The notes under the pieces are model-generated. The model was not told the DNA's origin. It ran no database searches and was given only the letters and a program-made list of their open reading frames with translations. From Gemmatimonadota bacterium (GTDB lineage Bacteria > Gemmatimonadota > Gemmatimonadetes > Palauibacterales > Palauibacteraceae), in assembly GCA_022825725.1 (NCBI GenBank), contig JAJDWE010000034.1:1-54133 (forward strand): a stretch of 54,133 nt of DNA, read 5' to 3'. Position 1 is the stretch's first letter. Every line of letters starts with the position of its first letter. The position numbers were made by a program, and so were the translations under genes. Below are positions 1 to 8,357 of the stretch, piece after piece.

Positions 1-76
1 AAGCTAGCTGCACCGCGTCTGGCCTCTCAGACGGGTGCCCCAGTCGGCGTGGAGAGATTCCCGAGAGGGTGTCGAG

Positions 77-901
77 ATGGGACTGAGCACATGGACCGGG
101 GCAGTATGGGGCATCACGCTGACCGCGATCCTCGCACCAAGTGGGGGCATAGCGCAGGAGCGGGATCCCGGCGTTCCGCAGGAGATCCTGACTGGCAGGG
201 GGATCGTTCTGGACGAAGACGGCGAACGGCGACTGCCGACCCCGACGGACGCGATCAGGGCCTTTTGGGATACGGGAATTCTCCCACGGGTCGGGGGGGA
301 GCTAGCTTTCGGTGCACGCACTTACCCAGCGATCGCGGTGTTGCGGCAAGAATACGAGCGCCATCCGGCGGTCGAACTGGACGCGCTAGCGAACGCGCTT
401 GCCGACTCGATCTTGGCATCCGAAGTCCCGGAGGACATGAACAACGAGGACTACGATCGGGAAGTAGACATCTTTTGGACGCTAAGCTTCGCAGCTAACC
501 CGGACGGAGGCGGAACGCCGCACGCGGGGTCGTTCGATGCGTTGGTCCGGATCTACGAAACCGTCGTAGCCGGGGCACTGGCCGATGGCGGCACGGACCC
601 CGTGGAAGAGCTCAAACGCCGTGGGGGACCGTTTGGCCCCTTCCGGTTGCAGGAAGCACTCTGGATGATATTTGCGGCGGAACGCACCGGGCGCGGTGCG
701 GACTACGTGCTCGCCGTGGTCGCGGCGAGCGAGCCGCCCGACTTGGAGGACACATGGCCGACGCGTCCGGGCTCGCTCTGGTGCGAAGCGGCGAACATCA
801 TCCGAAAGAACTACGGGTTTGGAGATCACCCTCGAAAGGGGGAGTTGCCGACCCTCGCCCTCGACGACGAGGCGTTCTATCAGCTTTGCGGCTTCCATTA
901 G
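77..901 (+). CDS. Unknown secreted protein
   Basis: I do not recognise a family. The reading frame is open from 35, but the ATG at 77 begins a good signal peptide (about residues 1-27, hydrophobic stretch TGAVWGITLTAILAP, likely cleavage after GGIAQ), so I chose it. The mature part is about 247 residues, acidic, with two cysteines (near SLWCEAA and at the C-terminal QLCGFH). It has no metal-binding or catalytic motif I can name and no membrane segment after the signal. It probably acts in the periplasm or outside the cell. It stands alone, transcribed away from the downstream leftward cluster. Base composition here and in the following 570 bases looks less GC-rich than the rest of the window, which could mark transferred DNA. 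Existence as a gene is likely; function is open. Confidence 0.6.
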   Translation: MGLSTWTGAVWGITLTAILAPSGGIAQERDPGVPQEILTGRGIVLDEDGERRLPTPTDAIRAFWDTGILPRVGGELAFGARTYPAIAVLRQEYERHPAVELDALANALADSILASEVPEDMNNEDYDREVDIFWTLSFAANPDGGGTPHAGSFDALVRIYETVVAGALADGGTDPVEELKRRGGPFGPFRLQEALWMIFAAERTGRGADYVLAVVAASEPPDLEDTWPTRPGSLWCEAANIIRKNYGFGDHPRKGELPTLALDDEAFYQLCGFH

Positions 902-1470
902 GCGGATCGTCTTGTCGGCGAAAGCGTTGGGGTTGATTGCTTGGGCGCACCCGAACCGAGACTGTAAGATTTTCTGTGTAAACGGCCCCTTGCGCTCATG
1001 CGGGCTCTCGGCCCTCGAACACGATCGACAGGTGGTTCAGAGCCCCGGTCCAGTCGTGAACGGGCCGGATCCAGCGTTGCGGCAGACCTCTCCGAAAGCG
1101 GTCGAGGTTTACCGCGAACCCTAGTCGGAGTGGGGGACCAGCCCATTAGGAGTGTGCTGATTTCCCGCCAACCGATGGCGATTCTCCGGCAATTCGGGTG
1201 CGTTGGAACTAGGCGGGGCTCCACGGCAGGAAACGCAGATCGTGCAGTCCTAATTAGACTTATACGATTTCTCGCCGTGATTCAGGGCTCTGGTGTTCCG
1301 CCTGGACGGCAACGCGAGAGCAACCGGGTCGCATGGGCGCAGCAATTAAGAACTGCGACCTGGAGGCCGACGGGGAGTTGGCCAGCGAGTTCATGGAGTG
1401 GCTGCAACGTTTATTCGGCGGAACGGACTGACGGTCACCCTCGCCCCGGGCGAGTAACGCTCGACCCTCA
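902..1470. other. Gene-free stretch
   Basis: About 570 bases lie between the convergent ends of the first gene and the metalloprotease lipoprotein. No open frame with recognisable protein sequence, RNA gene or clear hairpin-plus-T-run terminator was seen. A 32-codon frame at 1333-1431 (start MGAAIKNCDL, end RLFGGTD) is the only tidy short ORF; nothing supports its translation. The stretch has AT-richer patches (about 960-990 and 1245-1275), unlike the coding DNA around it. Confidence 0.5.
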
Positions 1471-3510
1471 TCACTCGGGGATCACGCGGACGATGCGGCC
1501 GGCGGGGTCGACGACGATGAGGGGGCCTCTCCAGATGTCGTCTCCGTACGGGATGCCGGGCGCCGCTTCGATGGCGCGGGCCATGTCGGCGCTGGGCAGG
1601 CGGTAGGGTTCGGCGAGCGTCGCGTCGACTTCGTAGCCGAGATCGGCGAGCGACTGGATGGTGATCGCGCTCAGCGGTTCGGCCACCCCGAGGTGCTGGA
1701 ACGGCGTCATGAGTTCCAGCGCCAGGACGGTTTCCCTCCAATGGCTGTTCCGCGATCCCGAACCGCCGGTGTTCTCCACGGGCACCTTTGCGCCGCCGTA
1801 GTTCGTGCCGCCGGCCTCGTCGAACGCTGCGATGGCCAGCGGGCCCGTGAAGTGGGTGTCCGGCGCCGACGTCTCCGAGGCGGGGTTCCGGAGCAGGCCG
1901 AGACGGCTCCAGAGAAGACCGATGCCGAGCACATGCCCCATCTCGTGGACGATCACTTCCTCCAGGTCTCGCGTCTCGAGCCGCCCGATGTCGGCGGCGT
2001 CCATCTGGATCCGGCCGTAAAGGGGCAACGAATTCGAGACCCGGATCGCGCAGGGCCCGGCTCGTGCCACGGTCCCGCGCGGACCGTCGATCTCGGACAC
2101 CGCGACGACGATCATCAGGTCGTCGATCGTCTCCACCTGGCGAGTGAATCTCGGGTCGGCGCCGCAGCTCAGCGTCCGGTTCAGCCGCAGGTCGGTGAGA
2201 TCCGTCGGCGCCAGGATCTCCATCCAGCGCTCCGCCGCCCGCTGGAACGCGGCCTCCTGCGCCCGGGTCATCGACGTCGCGAACACGAGGTCGATGTCGA
2301 ACGAGCCTCCCGGTTGCTCGACGTTCACCTCGAACGATGAGGTAACGTGGGCCCCCTCCGGATCGCTCGCGGTCACCGTGACCAGCGCGACGCCGGGGGC
2401 GACCCCGCCGATCGTCAGCGTCGCCTCGGAGACCACGACCAGCACGACGGCGGAACTCGACGAGGTCGCGGTGTAGGTGAGCGGGTCTCCGTCCGGGTCC
2501 CGGAAGTGGGCGGACACGTCCACCATGGCCGTGTCCTCGACGGGCAGCGACTGGGCCGGGATCTCGTCCACGACTTCGGGGGCCCGGTTCGGCACCGTGA
2601 CTTCGAAGCGCTGCTCCGCGGCCAGACCCTCCCCGTCGCGGGCCGTCACCGTGATCGTGGCCACGCCCTTCGCGCGCGCCGCAACCATCACCGTATCGCC
2701 CGACACGGAGACGGCGGCGACCGCGCTGTCCGACGAGGCCGCCGCGTAGGCGAGGGAGTCTCCGTCCGGATCCCGGAAGAACGGGGAGACGGCCACGGGC
2801 TCGGTCTCGCCCACGGCGAGCGTCCGCGGGGGAAGCGTCCCGACGGGCTCCGGCTCGCGGTTCGGCACCGTGACCTCGAAGAGTTGCCGGGCGAGGAGAC
2901 CGTCCGGATCGGTCGCGGTGACCGTGACCGTCGCGACGCCGGCGGCGACCGCGCGGATCGTCAGCGTGGCCCCGGAGACGGTGACGGTCGCGACCTCGGG
3001 ACTGGTGGAGGTCGCCGCGTAGGTGAGGGGGTCGCCGTCCGGGTCCCGGAAGTGGGCGGACGCGTCCACGGTGGCCGTCTCGCCCGTGAACAGCGTCTGG
3101 GCCGGGATCGTGTCCCCCGTCGCGGGCGCCTGATTCGGCACCGTGACCTGGAACCGTTGCTGGGCGACGAGGCCCTGCGGATCGCGCGCGGTCACCGTGA
3201 TCGTGCCGACGCCCTTCGCAGCGGCGGTGATCGCGAGGGAACTGCCGGATACCGAAACGCCGACGACGTCCGCGTTCGATGACGCCGCCGCGTAGGTGAG
3301 CGCGTCGCCGTCGGGGTCGCGGAAGTGGGACGACACGTCCACCGTCGCCGTGTCCCCGACGGTCAGCGTCCGCGCGGGGATCGTCCCCACCGCCTCCGGC
3401 GCGCGGTTCGGCGCGGGGGCGGGTCCGGTGGCGTCCGGATCCCCATCGCCGCAGGCGGCGGCCCACACGAGGGCGCCCGCCGCGAGCGCGCGTACGCCCC
3501 GCGGGCTCAC
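1471..3510 (-). CDS. Lipoprotein with four Ig-like repeats and a leishmanolysin-like zinc protease domain
   Basis: Predicted surface or periplasmic lipoprotein of 679 residues. The frame is open upstream, but the GTG at 3510 follows a GAGG-type ribosome site and directly precedes a lipoprotein signal (ALAAGALVWAAAC). Residues about 35-390 hold four tandem repeats of about 90 residues, each with a proline-rich linker (PNRAPE), an HFRDPDGD calcium-binding-like loop and a TVTA...F.VTVP strand, as in Ig/cadherin-like adhesive domains. The C-terminal third is a metalloprotease: HEMGH at residues 522-526, then GIGLLW, a later histidine in NSHWRE and a Met-turn-like ELMTPF. That spacing resembles leishmanolysin (M8-like) metzincins. 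Repeats may hold the protease away from the membrane or bind a substrate. It is downstream of the symporter with a 56-base gap. The substrate is unknown. Confidence 0.8.
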   Translation of the reverse strand: MSPRGVRALAAGALVWAAACGDGDPDATGPAPAPNRAPEAVGTIPARTLTVGDTATVDVSSHFRDPDGDALTYAAASSNADVVGVSVSGSSLAITAAAKGVGTITVTARDPQGLVAQQRFQVTVPNQAPATGDTIPAQTLFTGETATVDASAHFRDPDGDPLTYAATSTSPEVATVTVSGATLTIRAVAAGVATVTVTATDPDGLLARQLFEVTVPNREPEPVGTLPPRTLAVGETEPVAVSPFFRDPDGDSLAYAAASSDSAVAAVSVSGDTVMVAARAKGVATITVTARDGEGLAAEQRFEVTVPNRAPEVVDEIPAQSLPVEDTAMVDVSAHFRDPDGDPLTYTATSSSSAVVLVVVSEATLTIGGVAPGVALVTVTASDPEGAHVTSSFEVNVEQPGGSFDIDLVFATSMTRAQEAAFQRAAERWMEILAPTDLTDLRLNRTLSCGADPRFTRQVETIDDLMIVVAVSEIDGPRGTVARAGPCAIRVSNSLPLYGRIQMDAADIGRLETRDLEEVIVHEMGHVLGIGLLWSRLGLLRNPASETSAPDTHFTGPLAIAAFDEAGGTNYGGAKVPVENTGGSGSRNSHWRETVLALELMTPFQHLGVAEPLSAITIQSLADLGYEVDATLAEPYRLPSADMARAIEAAPGIPYGDDIWRGPLIVVDPAGRIVRVIPE

Positions 3511-3526
3511 CCTCGATCTCGCTCCC

Positions 3527-3562
3527 GGCCCCAGTCCCGGCTTCACTCCCGGCCTCACTCCC
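3527..3562. repeat. Three 12-bp tandem units before the metalloprotease gene
   Basis: Three imperfect 12-base units (GGCCCCAGTCCC, GGCTTCACTCCC, GGCCTCACTCCC) fill most of the gap between the symporter stop and the lipoprotein start. A degenerate fourth unit follows. They resemble the 12-base units at 6210-6281. They lie outside the chosen reading frames and may be slippage products. Confidence 0.6.
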
Positions 3563-3566
3563 GGCG

Positions 3567-5003
3567 CTACTCTCCCGCGGGCGAACCGCGACGGGAGCCG
3601 GCGAGGAGGCCGACCGCCACGGTGACCGCCGTGCCCATGAGGACGAACCACGGCCAGGCGACCGCGCCCCGCGCCACGATCCATATCGCGGTGACGTACG
3701 CGATCCCGAGCACGATCCCGAGACGGGCCGAGCGGCTCGTGGCCCGGCGCGAGAAGCGGGCGAGCGCGAACGCCCCCAGCAGCCCGCCGTAGACGAGCGA
3801 CGCGATCCCGAGCGACACCTCCACGGCGGTGCTCTCCTCGCTCAGGGGGATGAACCCGATCGCCGCCGCCACGAGGAGCACGGTCCACACGACGGCCGCG
3901 ATCCTTCCCACGCGCAGGATCCGCCGCTCGTCCGCCTCCGGACGGGCCGCCGCCCAGAAGTCGTAGGCCGCCGTCGATGAGAGCGCGTTGATCGAACTGG
4001 AGAGCGTAGACATGGCGGCCGCGAACACGCCCGCGATGAGGAGGCCGCGGACGCCTGCGGGGAGCGCTTCAACGATGAATCCCGCGAAGATCTCGTCGGC
4101 GCGCACGAAGGCGGCTCCGTCGTACCACGCCCAGAGGCCCAAGCCAACGAAGAGGAAGAGGGTGAACTGGAAGAGGACGGCGAAGCCGCTGCCGACGAGG
4201 GCGCGGCGGCTCGCGGCGAGGTCGCGGCAGGCGAGGAGGCGCTGGACGATGAGCTGGTCCGCGCCGTGGGAACCCATGGAGAGGAAGGCGCCGCCGAGCA
4301 GTCCGGCCCACAGCGTGTAGGGTCGCCCGAAGTCGAGCGCGGGGTCGATGACGGTGAGCTTCCCGGCCTCCCCGGCGCGGGCGAGGATCTCGGGCCAGCC
4401 GCCGGGCACGGCGCCGCCGAGGACGACGAGGGCGATGAGCCCGCCGGCCAGGTAGAGGGCCATCTGCGAGGCGTCGACCCAGACGACCGCGCGGATGCCG
4501 CCGATGAAGGTATAGATGAAGGTGACAGCCCCGATCACGAGCACGGAGGTGATGAGCGGCCACCCCGTGACGAGGGTGAGCGGAATCGCCGTCGCGAAGA
4601 GCCGCACGGAATCGGCGAGGAGGCGCGTGATCATGAAGATGCCGGAGGTCAGCCGCCGGGTCTCCGTCCCGAAGCGAGCCTCGAGCAACTCGTAGGCCGT
4701 CCGCAGCCGTCCCTCTCGATAGGCCGGTAGGAGCCAGGAGGCGACGGCGATCCGCCCGAGCACGTATCCCGCCGCGATCTGCACGAAGGCGAGCGATCCG
4801 CCGTACGCGATGCCGGGGATCGAGAGGAAGGTGAGCGTGCTCGTCTCCGTCGCGACGACGGAAAGGAGGACGACGACCCACGGCAGGTCGCGCCGCCCCA
4901 GGAAATACTCCTCTCCCCCGCGCGCGCCCTTCCCGAGCCACGCCCCCCACGCCGTGATCCCGCCGAGATAGACGACGAGGATCGCAAGGTCGAGGGAGGT
5001 CAG
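3567..5003 (-). CDS. Sodium:solute symporter (SSS family)
   Basis: Inner-membrane Na+-coupled symporter of about 478 residues with many hydrophobic helices. The N-terminus reads LAILVVYLGGITAWG, EEYFLGRRDLPW and ATETSTLTFLSIPG, the SSS signature of helices 1-2; later motifs include SMGSHGADQLIVQRLLA and AAAMSTLSSSINALSS. The first ATG/GTG/TTG in frame is only at 4784, after this conserved region. I therefore place the start at the CTG at 5003, which overlaps the TGA of the upstream gene (CTGA) and restores a full-length N-terminus. The CTG is inferred. Coupling to the NagZ/serine-hydrolase gene, with NamZ nearby, suggests it imports a cell-wall sugar such as MurNAc, GlcNAc or a peptidoglycan fragment. 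Some SSS-family carriers in Bacteroidota have that role. Substrate assignment is inference. Confidence 0.85.
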   Translation of the reverse strand: MTSLDLAILVVYLGGITAWGAWLGKGARGGEEYFLGRRDLPWVVVLLSVVATETSTLTFLSIPGIAYGGSLAFVQIAAGYVLGRIAVASWLLPAYREGRLRTAYELLEARFGTETRRLTSGIFMITRLLADSVRLFATAIPLTLVTGWPLITSVLVIGAVTFIYTFIGGIRAVVWVDASQMALYLAGGLIALVVLGGAVPGGWPEILARAGEAGKLTVIDPALDFGRPYTLWAGLLGGAFLSMGSHGADQLIVQRLLACRDLAASRRALVGSGFAVLFQFTLFLFVGLGLWAWYDGAAFVRADEIFAGFIVEALPAGVRGLLIAGVFAAAMSTLSSSINALSSTAAYDFWAAARPEADERRILRVGRIAAVVWTVLLVAAAIGFIPLSEESTAVEVSLGIASLVYGGLLGAFALARFSRRATSRSARLGIVLGIAYVTAIWIVARGAVAWPWFVLMGTAVTVAVGLLAGSRRGSPAGE

Positions 5004-8000
5004 CGGTCGTCGCCGGGATCGCCAGCGTCGCGGGGCCGCACCGGCTGGTCGCGGATCGAGGTCGCGACGGCGTCGTGGACCGCGCGCCGCAACGCGATGT
5101 GCTTGCGGTTGTCCCGGGTCGGGTTCACGCGGTTCGTGAGCAGGACGACGAAGAGGTCCAGTTCCGGGTCCACCCAGAAGCTCGTGCCGGTGAAGCCGGT
5201 GTGTCCGAACGCGCCTTCACCGAAGTAGTCCCCCGCCGACGAGCGCCCGGAGGGGGTGTCCCAGCCCAGCGCCCGGCTCGAGGCGGGCGCGGCCCGCGCG
5301 GTGAACCGGGCGACGGTCTCCGGCGAGGGCGAGTCGAGGCGGGCGGAGAAGGAACGGGTATCCGGCCCCGGCGGGGGGCGCGCGGCGGCGGGGAGACCCC
5401 GGCCTTCGCGCGCGGCGGCGAGGATCCAGGCGGCGAACTTCGAGAGGTCCCGGGCCGACGAGAAGAGTCCCGCGTGTCCCGCCACGCCGTGCAGCGCGTG
5501 GGCGTTCTCGTCGTGTACCTCCCCGTGCACGTGCCGGTGCCGGTAGACGGTGTCCACCTCGGTCGGAGCCGTGCGGCGGTGCAGCGAGCGGGGCGGATCG
5601 AACCACGTCTCCCTCATCCCCAGCGGACGGAAGACGGATTCGTGCAGGTAGTAGTCCAGGGGCTGTCCCGTGATCTCCTCTATCAGGAAACCCAGCGTCA
5701 TGAACCCGATGTCGGAATAGACGGTGATCTCGCCGTCATCCCCCGGCTCATAATCGGGTTCGAGGGCGGCGAAGGCCTCGCGGTACTCCTCCTCTCCCCG
5801 GAGAGTACGCCAAAATGGCAGGAAGGGCGGCAGTCCTCCCTGGTGCGTCAACAGGTGGCGGACGGTGACGTCGCGCTTCCACCCCTCGGACCACTCCGGC
5901 AGGTGCTCGGCGATGCGGGTGTCGAGGGAGAGATCGCCGCGGTCGATGAGTTGCATCACGCCCGTCGTCGTCGCGACGACCTTCGTGAGCGACGCGAGAT
6001 CGTACAGACTCGAATCCGTCGCGGCGGTCCCGGAGGGCAGCGTGGCGGAGGACGCCCAATCGAGGTTCCCGTAGCCGCGCAGCCGGACGACCCGGTCCCC
6101 CCGTCCCACGGCGAGGACCGCGCCGGGCGCCGCGCCGTCCGCGATCGCCGCTTCGATGATCCGGTCCGCGCGGGCGAGGGAATCCCCGTCCATCCCCAGC
6201 GCCGCTGCTGCCTCGACTCCAGCCTCGACTCCAGCCTCGGGTCCCGCGTCGGGTCCTGCGTCGACTCCCGCTTCGGGTCCCTCCTCCGTGCTTCCGCCGA
6301 TGACCAGGCCATCGCCGAGCGCGTGACGGGGCGGGAGCGAGATCGGCAGGCGGCCGGAGATCGGCGCGCCGAGGAGGGCGAGCGCGGCGGCTTCCTGCGA
6401 GGCGTCCGCCCCGCCCCACGCGATGAGGTAGGTCTCCGCGTCGGGCACCGAGGTGAGCAGGTAGGGGCTTCCGAAGGAGACGAGCACGGCGGTGCGGCCG
6501 GCGGCCTCGAGGCGGTCGAAGAAGCCTCGGACCTCCTCCGGGAGGTCGGTGGAGTCCCGGGCGGCGCCGGGCCGGACGTAGGCGGAGAAGATCACGGCGT
6601 CGACGGAGCGGGCGCGGCGGAGGAGCGAGTCGTAGACGCCGGGCTGGGTGTCGAACCCGATCCGGGCGCGGCGGACGCGCACGGCTTGGCCGAGTTCGCG
6701 ATTGAAGGTGCGTCCCGCGGCGAGGTCGTTCGTCCCGGCGAAGGTCACGGACAGGACGGAGCGCACGGCGCGCGATTCGAGGCGGTCGAGGGGCACGGCG
6801 CCGGCTTCGTTGCGCACGAGCGTGATGGAGCGCGCGGCGGCTCCGCGGGCGAAGGACTCGTGCCCCCGGGTGCCGACGAGCCGAGCGATGGCGTCGGGGT
6901 CGACGTCGGCGCCCTCGTGCAGGCGGGCGCGCGCCTTCAACTCCAGGACGCGCCGGGCGGAGGCGTCGATGCGCTCGGCGGTGAGGCGGCCGGAGCGGAC
7001 GGCGCCGACGACGGCCGCGATGGCCCGCAGCGGCTCGCGCGGCATGAGCAGAACGTCGCTCCCCGCCTCCAGCGAGCGGATCGCGGCTTCGCTGGCGCCG
7101 TAGTCGTCGGCGATGGCGGCCATGTCGAGGGCGTCGGTGAAGAGGACGCCGTCGAAGCCGAGGTCGTCGCGCAGCATGTCCGTCATGAAGTACGGGGAGA
7201 GCGTGGCGGGAGGGGCTCCGGCGCCGAGGATGCCGGGGGCCGCGACGTGGGCCGTCATCACCGCATCGACACCCTCCGCGATCGCGCGGCGGAAGGGGAC
7301 GAGTTCGAGGCTGTCGAGGCGGGCGCGGTTGCCGGGAATGACCGGGAGGGCGACGTGCGAATCCGTCCCGGTGTCTCCGTGGCCGGGGAAGTGCTTGGCG
7401 GTGGTGAGGAGGCCGGCGTCGTGCGCGCCCCGGATGAACGCCGCGCCCAGCGCCGCCACGCGCTCCGGATCCTCCCCGAAGGAGCGCGTGTTGATGATGG
7501 GATTGGCGGGGTTGTTGTTGACGTCGAGCACGGGGGAAAAGGTGATGTGGACGCCGAGGGCCCGCGCCTCGATGCCGGTGATCCGGCCCGCGGAGTAGGC
7601 GTCGTCCTCGTTGTCCGCGGCGCCGAGCGCCATCGCGGGGGGGAGGACGGTCGCGCCGGGCATCTCGAGCATGTTCGGCAGCGCGAAGACGCCGCTCACG
7701 CGGAACCCGGCGCCGGACTCGAAATCCGCGCCGACGAGGAGGGGGACATCGGCGGAGGCCTGGAGTCGGTTGAGTCGCGCGGCGTATCCCAGGGGGGTCC
7801 CGAGCGAGATCACGATCCCGCCGATGGCGTCGTCGCGCACGAGGGATTCGATGCGCGTGAACTCCTCGTCGTCGCGCGGGGCGTAGCCGCCGCTCATCCA
7901 CACCATCACGAGCTGCGCGACCCGCTCCCGGAGGCTGAGGCCGGCGAGCGTCTCCTCCACCCAGGCTCGCGCGTCGGCGGAGAGAACCGGATCGAGCGGA

Positions 8001-8299
8001 GGACCGCCGGGGGAAGCGGGGGCAGCGGGAGCGGCAGCAGCGGCGGGGGCCGCGCCGGGGACGGCGTCGGCGGCAGCGGGGGCCGCGGCGGAAGCGTCGG
8101 AGGCGGCAGGGACGGAGGCGGCCGGGCCGACCGAGGCAGGGCCGGAACCGGCGGGACCGGCGGAGGAGCGGCAGGCGAAGGAGCCCGCGGCGAGGAGCGC
8201 GGTCAGCCCGAGAGCCGCGACGGTCCGCGCCGGTCCAACCGCCCTCCCCCGCCCGTCCCGCTTTCGGGGGCCGCTCCACGTCTCTAATCTCCGCACCAT
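5000..8299 (-). CDS. Fusion lipoprotein: GH3 NagZ-type beta-N-acetylglucosaminidase plus beta-lactamase-like serine hydrolase
   Basis: A 1,099-residue two-enzyme protein. A lipoprotein-like signal ends at Cys43 (AAGSFAC), followed by an Ala/Pro-rich linker to about residue 100. The GH3 domain carries the NagZ motif KHFPGHGD (302-309) plus DSH, and the probable nucleophile Asp389 in LFTDALDM. After a C-terminal GH3 subdomain and a tetrapeptide-repeat linker comes a class C beta-lactamase/DD-peptidase-like domain with SLTK (Ser770, Lys773), VYSDIGF (Tyr-x-Asp, second motif) and GHTGFTG (third motif). NagZ enzymes remove GlcNAc from muropeptides. The hydrolase half could be a DD-carboxypeptidase, esterase or D-amino-acid amidase; I cannot tell which. 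Such fusions occur in Bacteroidota. The start ATG overlaps the first in-frame ATG of the divergent namZ frame by two bases, and the stop is coupled to the symporter. Confidence 0.9.
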   Translation of the reverse strand: MVRRLETWSGPRKRDGRGRAVGPARTVAALGLTALLAAGSFACRSSAGPAGSGPASVGPAASVPAASDASAAAPAAADAVPGAAPAAAAAPAAPASPGGPPLDPVLSADARAWVEETLAGLSLRERVAQLVMVWMSGGYAPRDDEEFTRIESLVRDDAIGGIVISLGTPLGYAARLNRLQASADVPLLVGADFESGAGFRVSGVFALPNMLEMPGATVLPPAMALGAADNEDDAYSAGRITGIEARALGVHITFSPVLDVNNNPANPIINTRSFGEDPERVAALGAAFIRGAHDAGLLTTAKHFPGHGDTGTDSHVALPVIPGNRARLDSLELVPFRRAIAEGVDAVMTAHVAAPGILGAGAPPATLSPYFMTDMLRDDLGFDGVLFTDALDMAAIADDYGASEAAIRSLEAGSDVLLMPREPLRAIAAVVGAVRSGRLTAERIDASARRVLELKARARLHEGADVDPDAIARLVGTRGHESFARGAAARSITLVRNEAGAVPLDRLESRAVRSVLSVTFAGTNDLAAGRTFNRELGQAVRVRRARIGFDTQPGVYDSLLRRARSVDAVIFSAYVRPGAARDSTDLPEEVRGFFDRLEAAGRTAVLVSFGSPYLLTSVPDAETYLIAWGGADASQEAAALALLGAPISGRLPISLPPRHALGDGLVIGGSTEEGPEAGVDAGPDAGPEAGVEAGVEAAAALGMDGDSLARADRIIEAAIADGAAPGAVLAVGRGDRVVRLRGYGNLDWASSATLPSGTAATDSSLYDLASLTKVVATTTGVMQLIDRGDLSLDTRIAEHLPEWSEGWKRDVTVRHLLTHQGGLPPFLPFWRTLRGEEEYREAFAALEPDYEPGDDGEITVYSDIGFMTLGFLIEEITGQPLDYYLHESVFRPLGMRETWFDPPRSLHRRTAPTEVDTVYRHRHVHGEVHDENAHALHGVAGHAGLFSSARDLSKFAAWILAAAREGRGLPAAARPPPGPDTRSFSARLDSPSPETVARFTARAAPASSRALGWDTPSGRSSAGDYFGEGAFGHTGFTGTSFWVDPELDLFVVLLTNRVNPTRDNRKHIALRRAVHDAVATSIRDQPVRPRDAGDPGDDR
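6210..6281 (-). repeat. Six 12-bp tandem units encoding a Gly-Pro/Val-Asp/Glu-Ala linker
   Basis: Six contiguous 12-base units of the form GCSTCGRSTCCN lie in frame inside the fusion gene. They encode repeated tetrapeptides (GVDA, GPDA, GPEA, GVEA) forming an acidic flexible linker between the GH3 part and the serine-hydrolase part. In-frame length variation by slippage would change only linker length. Confidence 0.85.
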
Positions 8300-8357
8300 G
8301 TCGACCTCCGCCCGCCCCGCGTCTCGCGCTCGCTGCCCCGAACCTACGAGGCGCGAG

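Noticed and set aside
1333..1431. 32-codon ORF in the left gene-free stretch
   Set aside because: No ribosome site, homology or conservation evidence; kept only as a note in the gene-free entry.
5075..8287. 1,070-codon open frame on the + strand
   Set aside because: Antisense shadow of the NagZ/serine-hydrolase fusion; low-complexity translation with no family sequence, while the minus strand has clear motifs.
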